Source: Chloromonas sp. AAM2
Lineage: Eukaryota > Chlorophyta > Chlorophyceae > Chlamydomonadales > Chlamydomonadaceae
Direction: 5' to 3'
Assembly (NCBI GenBank): GCA_004335635.1
Contig: QAXH01004422.1
Location: forward strand, 1,924 to 55,737
DNA: 53,814 nucleotides
Made by a program: the position numbers and the translations under genes. How positions within the stretch are numbered: position 1 is the stretch's first letter; the number at the start of each line of letters is the position of its first letter. Under the pieces are notes generated by a model that was given only the letters and a program-made list of their open reading frames with translations, searched no databases and was not told the origin of the DNA. Shown here piece after piece: positions 35,056-46,529 of this stretch.

Positions 35056-38000
35056 AACACTTGGCCTGCACATTTTATTCGGGCGCCAGTTATTCCACCG
35101 GGCACTTTCCTGCAGTAAGTCACTCCATCAGGTGCTGGGCAGCAGGTGGAGCAGAGTGCTAGTTCACGTTCCGAGCCCGACTCAGACCTGGCCTGGAAAC
35201 CCATGGCTTTCTCGCACCTTGGATGACCGGTCTAAGGAAATCGGGGGCAGAGAAATGATGTACTGCGCGTCACGATTGTCCCTGCAGGGAGGAAGGACCC
35301 TGGCGCAAATGGACTTTTTGCGCGTGTTTCTGCGGTCCAAGGCGCCTGTGTTTGCTAACCTCCGCGACTTGCAAACCCTAAGACCCACCACGACAACTTC
35401 ATCTACCAGGTCGTCTCGACCAAGGTTGCAGACCGTATCATCCACTAGGACATTTCAGGCCGGTCTCATTCTGAGCAGTCGATGGCCCTGCATTTGCAAC
35501 TTATGTCTCTCTTCCGCACCCATTGCAGAAGTCGATGCGGCGTTGGAAGCAGTCGATGCCCCAGTCGATGCCGGCACCCTGCAGGGCTGAGTACGAAGTG
35601 AGCGACCAGGATGCCACTGCGTCGCGCGACTTGATCCTGTCATGCACAGAAGGAGGTCAGGACCATGCAACTTGCGTGGTAATCCAGCCAATTGATCAAA
35701 CCAGTGCTGCTGCACCTACTGCACACCTCCGGCGGCTGGCTGAGATCAGTGACAACTCTTCGTCAAGGCATACGATAGTCGCTCTTTGAATGCTGTTAGA
35801 GCGCTCCACATGCAGGCCACTCAACAGCGTTCGTGGTACCGCGAAACTGCGCCGACTCACGTGTTGTCCACTTTGCGAAGCAACCAGTTCATTGCCGGTT
35901 TGAGCCATTCCTCGCTCTGATTCAGTGACGGCGGCTTGCGCGGTAGGACCTGTGCTGCAGGGTAGCCATCGGAGCTGGCATTAAAGCGACGCACAGTTGG
36001 TTCGGGCTGTCTTAAGCTCCATCTTGAAGAGGTCGCGTCCGCTGGCGTCAGGCGCCACGCACGCCAGGGGTCTCCTGTGCAACAGGCATGACATGCACAG
36101 CATAAACGACGAGGGGCGCAGGTCGTTTCAGAACAAGTGGCCGCGCTTTTCAACGCCGGCACCAACAGGTGGTGCTGTTCGAGCTTGGTCAGACGCAACG
36201 GACCGGACTGGAAGTCAGACACGCAAGCGAGCTTAGTCAGACGCAACGCTGAAGCGAAAGCAACATTGAAATAGGATGTCAGCCAGCCTGCTGATCAGGC
36301 CTTCGTTCAAGCACAAAGGATATTTGTCCGGCCGGGGGCAACCACGTTCCCGCACCATGCAAATAATCCCTGAACGCCTCCAGCTGTCCCTGGCCCAGAA
36401 TGTTACGGGCGAGCAGCATGAAGTAAGAGTCCAGCTCGCCCAGCCCAGCCGTTGAGGAAAACGGAGGCGGCACGGGCAGGACGTTGACGGCATCTCTGCA
36501 GAAGGATGAAGGAATTAGCGGGAGCAGAAACCGTCTAAGCATGCCCAACACTCAATGACAAGGCGATCAGGTCATGCCCGAGCAGCGATTCGCGTACCTT
36601 AGTCCCAGTCGTTCCAGCACAGGCGCAAGAATGGCCTGCACCTTCCGTGTGGATTTTTGACTGGCGGTCATGATTACTACCGAGAAGCGATCGTACGGAC
36701 TGACATCGCCTGCAAAGCAGAAAGGAGGTGGTTAGTCGAATTCAAAGGTGGTGGGCGCAACGCATTTGCGCGCGACCTTGGCAGAACCTCAACCCTCGAT
36801 GCTGACCTTCATGCTTCATGCTGACCTTCTTTAGGTGACACGAGAGTTTGCGCCCGTAGCATGTCGGCCAGGCTCCTGACGACGCTTTGTCGCTGCAGCG
36901 GTCTCCAAAAGCCTGTGCCATTTACCAAGCTGTCGAACGTGCTAGGCTGGTCGCGGACAGAGCTGACGTTCGTGCTTTGGTTGCGTAAGTTATCTGCCCA
37001 GGACGTCATCGGCAGCTGGCTGCTCAGCCAGGCGCCTACGCCTCCAGCACCAAACCGAGAGCCAAAACCACCTGCACCACTTGCTGCCTGCTGCTGTAAT
37101 TCCGTTGTCGGCAAGCTGGCATTCAACCTGTTATCCTGACCGTGGTTCCCAGGCATATGGGTATAGGCGCTGATAGAGTCGCCAAGCGAACCAAATGCTG
37201 ACACCCAGTTTCCAGCCTGCACGTGAAGCAGACGTCAGCAGTGGGTTGGTGCATGCCACGACTTGCATCCGACGTGAATCAAGCCGTTCGTTTTCTCAAT
37301 TTGCATGGGGGCGTCTTGCACCAAGACGTGTACCAGCTTACACGCAAGAGCAGCAAACAAGACAACACAGTCAAGATGGCCCAGCTTGCCCATGAGGACA
37401 GTGGCACCATCAGGACAGACAACTGTGTTCGCGCGCTGTTCAGCACACTGTGCGCCTGGGGTTGTACCTGGGCAGCAGTTTTCACTCACAGGCTCATTGT
37501 ACAGGGAGTGCAGGTAGTGCGTCCACGCAAAGTAACGGCTGGCGCTGGCTGGCGGCAGGCATCCAGCCACCAGGACGACCTCATCAGGCGCCAGCTGCCA
37601 GGCTGACGAATCCCCTCTGCCAAGGTTGACTTGTGTTGTAGGCCAGCTGCCCAAGGACCAGGATGATGCAATGCTGGTTATCGGATTGCGCTTCCGGATA
37701 TCCTGCAACGCATGGCATTCTGAACTGTTGAGCATTGCAGTCTCGCTCACACCTGTCTTGTGCAGTGCTTCAGTAAGTGCTGTGCACTGTACCACACAAT
37801 CGAGGGGTACCACGTCAGGTTCAAGTACCATGATGGTATCCGCAACCCATGGCTCCCTGGATGCTGGAAAACAGCAGTCAAACCATAGGCACAAGCCTGC
37901 AGTGATGCAGCGTATACATGTCACAGCCAGGCCAAGCCGCATTTGCAGCCCCTGCCCCCTTGTCGCTTGCCTCGCGTACGAATGATGGCATGTTACCGGA

Positions 38001-39361
38001 CAGCTTCTGGGCGACGGATTCATTAGTGGACAGAGGCAGGACGGTGAGCCCTGCAAGCAAAAGGTTGAGAGGCCATGGTGAGTTGTGGCGGCAAAGAGCT
38101 CATGAACCATGATGCCTGACATATGGACCGACCAGACAGCTGGGCAGCACCAAGTCCGTCACCACCATTGGTGAGTACAGGAGGCACTTGCCTTCAGCCC
38201 CACACCGTAGTATCATCTGCTGCTATCCAAAGCAAATGGTACTGGCATTCAACACAAACGGGCAAACAGGGCAGTGTGGTTGGAGCCCGGCTAGCCTTCT
38301 CCCTGCCTGCCTCACAGTCACAGGGCTGTTTTGTTGTGCTCAGAAAGACGTGCACTCGAACGGTCCACGTTTGTTTGGCCTTGAGCACAATGGCACGACC
38401 AATGACCAATCACTGCCCGTTCTCTTACCATATGGTGAGCTTGGGTTTGTATAGGCACAGTTCGAGCCAGCGCACGCTTCTGTTTCGTTTGAACCACCAA
38501 AGAAGCCCCAATCAATTGCGGCGCTCTGAACAGACCAGACTGTTGCCTTCTGCATGTAAGATGTAGGCAGAGTCAAGACAAGTCAAGCCACGTCAATTCA
38601 GTGTGGTGAATGCGTGTGGTTGGAAGGGCACGCACAGCAGATCATGTAGACAGGTGTTAAGTGCATGAATTCACGACGTTGGTGCTTTGGCATAACATTG
38701 GCAACCACCTTTGATGGTGTCTACGTGCATCAGATGCTTTGTACAGCGTACCTGTAGCGCGGTTTCAATCTCAGCCAAAGCCCCCTGCATGATCTTGCCG
38801 CACTGCCCCACCGCAGGGCTTCCTGGTTGTGCACGAGCACCTGAAGTCGACGGAGGCATGACGTTTCTCTTGCACTGCATCGCATCTATCGCTTGAACGG
38901 CTCCCACGCGCAGCTGATTAAGCATGTAGATGCCCATGCGCAGCTGAGTAGCATGTAGGTGCCCACGCGCTGCTGATTAGCATGTAGGCGTTCACGCGCC
39001 TGACTAGCACATAGATGCATTGACCCGCGCCCCGACCGTGTCAGGAGCCGGCCTTCAGTGCGGTGCGCCCCGGTCGCTACATGATTCTGTTGCTGGACAG
39101 CTTTAAGATGGAATGCGAAAAGAACGTACCAAAGACACGCTGACGCGAGTTGAGAATGCGCGAACTTGGCGAGAAGGCCCTGACCCCGTCACCGTCATTG
39201 ACTGGGGTCAGTGTAGCGCCGAGGCCTCGCAAGCCAGTAAAGAATCGAGAGAGTCCTCCAAGTGTGTCGAATACCTGAGCATCGTCTTCCGCCGCTCCGA
39301 CAACGCACACGACGGCTGCGAGCAACAGTCCGGCTAGCAGTAGCTTTGCTGTTAGCATCAT
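32551..39361 (-). CDS. Secreted protein of unknown function, 17 exons
   Basis: Minus-strand exons: 39361..39130, 38840..38752, 38549..38429, 38050..37918, 37616..37490, 37216..36826, 36709..36598, 36495..36356, 35954..35861, 35636..35520, 35281..35218, 34907..34794, 34472..34379, 34031..33928, 33592..33488, 33246..33102, 32708..32551. Phases match throughout (2340 nt, 779 aa). Residues 1-23 (MMLTAKLLLAGLLLAAVVCV...) are a signal peptide. Ordered landmarks are NPSSPYG, LAPDEVVLVAGCLPP, FGSLGDSISAY, YDRFSVVIMTAS, DNRDAQYIISLPP, VLYLVGVNHVVTG and VGPSAETLLNYR. From memory this succession resembles uncharacterised exported bacterial proteins; no function is known to me. A Ser/Asn/Gly-rich insert of about 100 aa lies in exon 6. 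Several N-x-S/T sites fit secretion. The last two exons (Ser/Ala-rich, hydrophobic) are less certain and could end differently. Confidence 0.72.
32709..32758. repeat. (GTGA)n microsatellite at a splice acceptor
   Basis: About eight gtga units run from 32711 to 32745. On the transcribed minus strand this is a cact repeat ending in cacag, directly before the last coding exon of the secreted-protein gene, so the repeat itself supplies the pyrimidine tract of the acceptor. Confidence 0.85.
35019..35054. repeat. (CTG)12 trinucleotide repeat
   Basis: About twelve uninterrupted ctg units (CAG on the minus, sense strand) lie in the intron 34908-35217 of the secreted-protein gene, roughly 110 nt upstream of the next acceptor. 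Not coding in the model. Confidence 0.9.
38913..39018. repeat. About four tandem copies of a 28-32 bp unit
   Basis: The words ctgatta-gcatgtag and cccatgcg or cacgcg recur in the order copy 38913, 38943, 38972 and 39000, with drift between copies. It lies in intron 1 of the secreted-protein gene. Confidence 0.7.
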
Positions 39362-41168
39362 GTATGATAGTTGCGCGGCAGCAGAGAATTTGGCGCAGTA
39401 GGGCTGGTATGCAACACCAAACCATGCGATGAGTCCGGACGAGCACCACGTAGGCTCGCGCGGTCTTCTCTCGCGCCATCCGAGAGACATGCCAGGGCTC
39501 GTGCGGAGCGCAGAGGAAAAGTATTGAACGCAGAACGCTACACAGAAGTTTCCAGACGCTTGATGCTCTTCACACAGTCTCTGTCATGCATTGGCCTCGT
39601 AACCTCGGACAAAATCGTGGACTTGGGCAGCGCGCGTGTGGACCTTGCATGCTGATGCTCGAGGTCAGTGCATAAGGAAGGCGTATGTGTTGGGGGAGCA
39701 CCGGAGTGATGTCAGCACTGTCCGTGCTGTGAAACCTGCTGTGAACAATTGCAAGGTAGATGGCGAACGCTTTTCCATGCATCCTGAAAATGATGGTTGC
39801 TGCCCTTGCCTTTTCGCACCGTTACTGCCCGTACAAGAACAAGCAATCTGAGCAGCTCGTGCTTCCACTGTCATCGTGTGCACGCCAGTATCCGAGCAGG
39901 ATGTCCATGCATTTGTGTGCGAAGATGATGATACAGGTCGTTCTGCTCTATGGGTACATACACCATCATGATGAGACAACTCATGCTACTCGGTGTCCTG
40001 AGCTCAAGCTTGCCACTGATACGTCACCGTGTTAAGCTAAGATGAGTATCACGCTGGGCATCCATCTCTTACTAGCATTCACGCTCGGTGCATGTGGGCT
40101 CCCTATATATATCCAGTCGGCTGGTGGAGAACACGGTTGGAATCTGAGAAGATGAAGTGGGGATAGATCTCATTTGTTTACACTGCTAGATGAGTGTGAT
40201 GCTGGGCGACGCCAAGTTGGCTGGTGGAGTGCAGGGTTGATCAAATTGATATAGGACATGCCTTTGGAGGCAGACGCCCCTGCATCCCAGCGACAGTTAA
40301 CAGTTTCTGTTGACGAAGCAATTAATTACACCCTGTCGATTGCTATTCTCAGCCATGCACCTGCCCCTTGAAAGTCAGCAGTGGATATCAGTACGAAGGA
40401 AAGCGATGAGAGGTTAAGGCCAGCCACAACATTGGGACTGCAGCAACCGAACAGCAATGAGGCTGGTCAGCAAAGAAGAATGAAGGCGGTATTTGCATGG
40501 CAGCAAGGGCATGATACACGCTTGATCTTAAGATAACGTAATGTGCGGATCAGAAGCATAATCACCAGCACCATTTCACCACCTCTTAATGATTAGCAGG
40601 AACATGTGTTAAGATCAAGCATCGTGCAACTGCACCGATTGCATCACTAGTAAGAACGGTAAGAATTACTGACATAACTAGAACTCTTTCTGGACCTCCA
40701 CATACCAGAGCAGCAGATACAGACAGGCGCAGTAGGTGCCCTTCTATCATAAAGCACGCACAGCAGACAAGCATTCTGGCTGCTACACTAGACAAGCATC
40801 TGGCGTTCAACATAGATCCGAAACAGGCCTTACTTCGGACATCCGTGGTGTCAGGTTAGTGTTCCGATCCGATCCTGCCATGTAAGCGACTGCATGCCTG
40901 CCAACCAGCTAACAAGGCCTGAGGAGAACGATCATGCTAGCAGGCGGCCCTCTATGCAGGGCCTTTGAAAACCCTCAAGCACCATGAAAAAGCACAAGGG
41001 CCCCTGCTGGCCAGCAGCAGCCAAGACAAGTTGTCAGTTGTGATCACTGCTGGCAAGCCACCATGCCGCCAGGACTGGTTGCAAGGCATGGCATAGCAAA
41101 CCGCATGGCACCAGTAGTCTTCCCTACGCATGTGTGTGCTAGAACCAAGCGAGGTGAGGCGCTCGGCA
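39362..41168. other. Spacer between tandem minus-strand genes
   Basis: 1.8 kb between the SLC35B transporter stop and the start of the secreted-protein gene; the latter's promoter should be in its left part. Two degenerate echoes about 150 bp apart (gatgagtatcacgctgggc at about 40041 and gatgagtgtgatgctgggc at about 40190, each followed by a ggctggtgga word) suggest an old local duplication. No coding exon chain was found. Confidence 0.5.
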
Positions 41169-44100
41169 CTACGCTTTGGTGCTGGCTTTGCCTTCTGCAT
41201 CCTGGCTGCCGGATTTCTTGCCTTTCTGCGTCCACGCAGGCACCAAGAAACTGCACAACTTCAGCTTGATGTGTGCGGGCGTCTGGTGCAAGGTGTAGGT
41301 GGTCGGGCCTTCTGTTTCATGCTCTGGCTTCAACGTTGTTGTGGCTAGGTGCAAGGTGCAACACAAGAAGTGATAATCTTTCCACAACCCCTACCAGTCA
41401 CCGCAGTCACCCCGGCGCCAAACAAAACCCTGTCGGCAGTTACAGCAATGTTGTTGAGTTCAGGCCTCTGTGTGTGTCCTGCCTGCCACCCACCTGTAAA
41501 TAGTACAGCGCGATCATGACAAGGAGGAATCCTACGATGTACTTCCAGCTCAACACCTTGGGAAATGCCCAAAAGCTAAGCAGCACTTGGCACACCTGCG
41601 GGAGGTAAAACAAGCTGAGAAAGATTGAAGCATTAGCAGCCGCTCATGAGCCAGAGACCTCAACACAAGCACAGGTTCTGGGTGCGACTTTGAAGCCATG
41701 CAGGCCACCTCTGCAGTGCTTGCATGCAGTGCATAAGAAAGCTGTTTGTTCAGGCAGTAGGCCAGGCAAGCGGACTGCAAGGCCTTTCTACACAGGCCGC
41801 TCACTTTTCGCATGCTCTTGACTATTTCTGCGTTGGTGGCGCCAAAGCCTTTGATGATTGTCAGAATGAGGCACACCGTGATGTAGCCAAGGATGCTGCA
41901 ACCAGCAACAGTAGATAAGGTCTGGTCAGATGTGAGTTAAAACATCCCATGTGCACGCGCTGATACCAAGCTGCAGAATGAACAATGTACAAGAAAGTGT
42001 TGGCAGTGCATACCACCTGAGTGCATAGACACACCATCGAGGCACTGAGGAACAGGGTATTGTGGCACTTTGCCCCAAGGCCGCTGCGTGCCAGCCATAT
42101 GCTGACGATGCTGTTGATGCTGATCCGCACACTGGCCATGAGGTCTGCTGCATGCTCGTGTTGGATTGCATGGACTTGTATGGATGTGCCTGTGCTCATG
42201 TACCTGAATGCACAGATGGAAGGTACCACCGTGGGATAGCGATTGGAATGCTCCATGGCTTGATGCAGCTCCCCTGCGCACAGATCAGGCGACGCCATCC
42301 CAACTGGGCTCGCAAGTGTTTGGATTCACATTAGAGGGCGTTCAGTGATACTGATGCTAGTGACATTATCTTTGGTTCAACGACTTCCAGAGGTCAGACC
42401 CTGCCTACCCGGATGTTGCCAAGACTGCCAACAGCTCAGGTCAAGCAACCGTCACCATGTGCTGCCACTGGTCTGCAAAGCTCTCTAGCCACCACACCTG
42501 AGGAGTGTATGATGATGAAGGACTCCAAAGCTGCAAAGGCACTCAGATACATCATGACTTCTGCATGCCTGCACACGTGGCAATGCAAACGTGCTGCTGG
42601 TCTGTGGGGGACAAGAAACGGCTGATCACATGCAAAACAAAGAGGTGGGCAAAACACGAAACAGAATGGCGTGCCTGTGCATGCTCTGAGCAGTGCTGTA
42701 TGCGAGCTGAGCTAACTTCATGTTCCTTGCATGGGCGGTGGCGTGCATCTCAGGCACGGTGTCACATGTGCAGTCAGCTGCACTCACGAGCACGGAACCT
42801 TGATGCGAAAGAACTGCTTTTCTTCCAGGTTTGCTGTCAAAGCATCGCACACCTGCAGTGATAGGCCAGGATGCACAGCATGGGCCCCGCACTGCTGCTC
42901 ATGTATTTTTCAATATGTAAAGCAAGTGGACTGCAAGACGCCGCAAACTCGCACAGCAATGTGCTCAATCTCAAAGTACGTGCCTATGGTGAACGTAAGC
43001 AGGATGAGCCAAGGCTTCTTGGTGACAACTAAATGCCAAGGGCTGGGGGGCAACACCAGGACACTTGCAAGCCACTTGCTCAATGCAACACTTGCGCCTG
43101 TTGGCAAACACGCGATGCTAACGGACGACTAACTGACTGAATCTGCCTCAACGCCTACAACTAAGCCAACGCCTGTTCCTCCTGCAGTGTCAAACCTTGC
43201 CATTAACTGTCCACCTCCGTGCTCTGACCCAGTAGCTCACCAAAGCAATTGATATGAGAGCGATGCCTTTCCAATGGAAGTTGTCCAGCGACTCTGCATC
43301 GCCATATGTGAACAGGGCGATGCCCGCCACCAGCACCACACCTGCACATGACCAGCATCAATCAGCACTACATGCCCATCATGGACACTGTATTACTGCA
43401 CACGACCAGCACCTGATTCAGCAATACGTCCGGCAGCAAGTCCAGCACTACATGCTGTTCATGGGATCCACGGCAACACTGAGTCTATCGAGCAGTGCTC
43501 CTCTGACTGGACGCATGCAACCTGACGGTTGCATTATCACGTCAAAAAGACTGTCCATCATAAGCCGGCATACCCAGCACTGAAACAAGGCCTTGCCAAG
43601 AACATGCTGCCCCGGTCACTGACTGTCACTGGCTGTCAGTGGCACATGCTGCACCAGTCACTGACCTGCCAAGTACTGCCCCAGTGTGTACTTTGCCCCC
43701 ACCACCAGTGACCGGAAGCCCATGACGGGCAGCACTCGGCAGCTCTTGAACACAATGCGAGTGGTGTAGTTGAGGTACGTGAGCGCCCAGTTGGTGAAGT
43801 AGGCACCGGACATGGCAAGCACTGACACAATGAAGAAGTCCTGCCATGAGTGACAGACAGGGGCAAGGCAAACGTGCGTCAACATGGCACGCCTGATTGC
43901 TTATGCATCCAACATGCGACAAACACAACCAACAACCAAGGGAACACATGACACAAGGCTGACAAGGAACTGCAAGCACCAGAGTGACGTGACAATGAAT
44001 CTATTGCCATTCAACACACTGCAGTGACATCCAAAGGTGCTAGCTGGAGATCCACCTGGCTGTAGCCACAAAGGGCTGAGCAGACCTCCGGCACTGGGGA

Positions 44101-44694
44101 GGTGGCAGCTCGTGTTTCTGCGCGCACCTTCATGGCTGCATGGCGCGTGAGGTTGCGTGTGGCAGCTGCTTCCAACCAGCCACACAGTGTGTAAGTGATG
44201 TACGTAAGGAATGTCATCCAGCCACCGTACCGAAAGCCAGGAGTGGTGAACACCTGCTCTTGAAGGTACGAGAAACCCATGGCTGAGCCTATCGAGCTGC
44301 AATACAGACACGGCGAGGCGAAGAGCAGCAGTTGGCCAACTTGAAGCTGCTAGGGACTTAGGCTTGATAGCACAGAAGTGGTACAAAGGGATGCCCTGTG
44401 TTGGAGAACATCAAAACAGGCTGCCGTGTTGATGTGCTCGCTGCCAGGTGTGCAGCTTCCTCTGCACTCACCCGATGGCAAGGGCCAGGAACACCACGGA
44501 TTGGTTTCGTTGCCGAACGGCAACATCGTGCTTGACCTGAATAGTCCACATGCAACATGTCATGAGGGGCTGGCTGCACAGTGAGAGTGTGCCACTTGTG
44601 CTGGCAGGTTATGCAAGCATGGACTGACCAAATGCCGGCTTTCCACATCATCGTCTTCCAGCAAGCGCGCCTCCTTGTGTGTGTCGGTAGACAT
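41169..44694 (-). CDS. SLC35B-type nucleotide-sulfate or nucleotide-sugar transporter
   Basis: Eleven minus-strand exons, 44694..44629, 44536..44472, 44296..44128, 43840..43666, 43341..43241, 42852..42788, 42568..42498, 42273..42204, 41895..41805, 41595..41494 and 41282..41169, give 362 aa (1089 nt with stop) in continuous phase. Residues 1-35 are a charged cytosolic tail (MSTDTHKEARLLEDDD). About ten hydrophobic segments follow. Family landmarks are GFSYLQEQVF, NWALTYLNYTTRIVFKSCR, PVMGFRSLVVGAKY, CDALTANLEEKQFF, KGFGATNAEIVKSMRK and VLSWKYIVGFLLVM. The pattern matches SLC35B2/B3 (PAPS transporters) and related UDP-sugar carriers, antiporters of the Golgi or ER membrane; the exact substrate cannot be read from sequence. 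The tail is Lys/Gly-rich (TQKGKKSGSQDAEGKASTKA). The acceptor of the last exon is the least certain. Confidence 0.85.
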
Positions 44695-46529
44695 TATGTT
44701 CCTGCTGTTGCAATTGGGTCTTTAAGCTCCAAGGCATCTAAGCAGACATTAAACAAAGATCCTTGTGTGGGTTTTGCAACAGGGGCGACGTCATCACCGT
44801 ATGGGCTTGTAGGACAGCACGCTCAGGCTCACAATCGCTGTGGTGGCGTGTGGGCAGGCCCATTACAGAAAGCGAAAACAGCAGCCGGACAGACATAACA
44901 TAAACCGTTTTGAATTCGCCAGTTGTCCAACACAGATGTGCAGCAATCGCGGGCATTGGCGTCGCTGAGGAACATTGATTTCTTGCGGGTGGCTTGCGTT
45001 CGTATTGCAGCCATTTGAAACTGGTGCATGCGCAAAGGACGCAGCCATTCTGAGTTCAAGCAGGCGCCTCCAGCTGCTGGGCAGGCAGATAAGGCTTGTG
45101 CGTTTTGCTTTAGACTCGTGCACGTAGCACTGCATTGTCGCAGTGTGTATGGCCCAACTTTGTATAGCAGCACAAGCCCTGCAGACTGTCTGCCCTTAAC
45201 CTGGGTGTATGCAACACTACCGCACCCGCACCTTTGACATGAGCGCACAAGCCTCTCCTGCTACGGCTCTTGCCTTCACCAAAAACATGTTCATGACACA
45301 ACTTGCTGGAATGAAGGGGGAAAAAGGGTTGGAGTGAAAAGTGGTGGCTGATGCTGTTTGCCTCCTCAGACTTTCCCAGGGTGTGGTACTCAGTATAATC
45401 TCACAAGAGGGGAGAGACTCCAACCCGCCCAATATACATGTGAAGGGGATTGCGACCCACCCGGATAATAATGGTGGTGGTCACTCCTCGATGTGCTATC
45501 CTATCCGCAAACCTCGTTAGACCCAAAATGGGGCCTGAAAAGGTTCATATGGTTCACTGTTCATTGTCTCTCAAATGTCATGTCTCAACATATCCGTCTG
45601 ATGGCATCCACAAAATGGAGTATCAAATGTCACATGAAAAAAAATGCAACCTGCGCCACTTCAAATCTAATGTATCTTACACACAGAAGTGCGGGCTGTT
45701 TCAGCATGAAGGGTCGAAGCCAGTGCAGCGGAGAACATTGGCCAGCGAATTCTCCGAGGTAACCAGGTAACCAGGCATGCTACCAAATCCCTGGAAGATG
45801 AACTGAAGCTTTCTTTCAGATGCTTTTGCACAATACACGCCTGTTCAATTCAGCCAATGCGGCCAAGGTGAGATGATAATTGCCTCGCTGAAGGGTATCT
45901 GAACGTGGTTTTTTGTGGTGCTGTGCATGGTCGAGTGATTGTACTACATGAGAGAGCTAGACCACTACCTCATCCCAAGAAGTGGGGGGGGATCCCACCG
46001 AGACAGCAGAGGGTTGTCGCCACTGTGGTGGTCAGCGCTCAGCGCTTGGTACGGCGCTAGAGCTGTCAAGACCGAAGAAACAAACGCTCAAGCTCAATGC
46101 CACCATCAGCTAAATCATGGAGCCTAGCTGCTTGTGTGAGGGTCTGACTTATTTCATGGCTTATGTGCAGCCGTCATGTTTCATGCTTCCGGGCATACAC
46201 TGCCCGGGTTGGTACCTATCAGTATGATGAACATAGTATGCTTTGCGGCAATGCCAGCAAAACCTAGGCAAGGCCTGTGACAGCTTGAATCAATCGTTGG
46301 ACTGTCCTTATGATTATTACACATGTGACAGGTTTGCAGTGCATTTCCTACCTGCAAATTTACCCACCCACCTGCCTGTTATGCTTGTGTGCTAAGGGCC
46401 AGAGCAGGGCAGGTTATTTGTCACACATCTTGGAGTGTGTCAGGGAGACATATCAGTATATCAGGAAGACATACTCAGCACTGCACTGCTCTTTGCCCAA
46501 GTAAATTGCTGCCGCACACCAAGAGAGAG
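44695..46529. other. Divergent intergenic region with a repeat
   Basis: 1.8 kb between the starts of the SLC35B gene (minus) and the NDPK gene (plus). It contains a long family A repeat at 45400-45560. Promoters of both genes lie here; no specific element is identifiable. Confidence 0.5.
45400..45560 (+). repeat. Dispersed repeat family A, long copy
   Basis: Runs from ctcacaagaggggagagact through catgtgaaggggattgcgac and aaacctcgttagacccaaaa to the ggttcatatggttcactgtt region. It is the best full-length plus-strand representative in the window. Confidence 0.85.

Noticed and set aside
37235..38122. 295-codon minus-strand ORF as a single exon
   Set aside because: Only its 37616-37490 part matches the motif order and GC-rich codon use. 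The preceding exon sits in another frame and splices cleanly to 37616, so the rest is an open intron.
41044..41256. Alternative last exon of the transporter (frame beginning FLGACVDAERQ)
   Set aside because: It is in phase, but its composition is unlike a transporter tail. The acceptor at 41282 gives a Lys/Gly-rich tail typical of the family.
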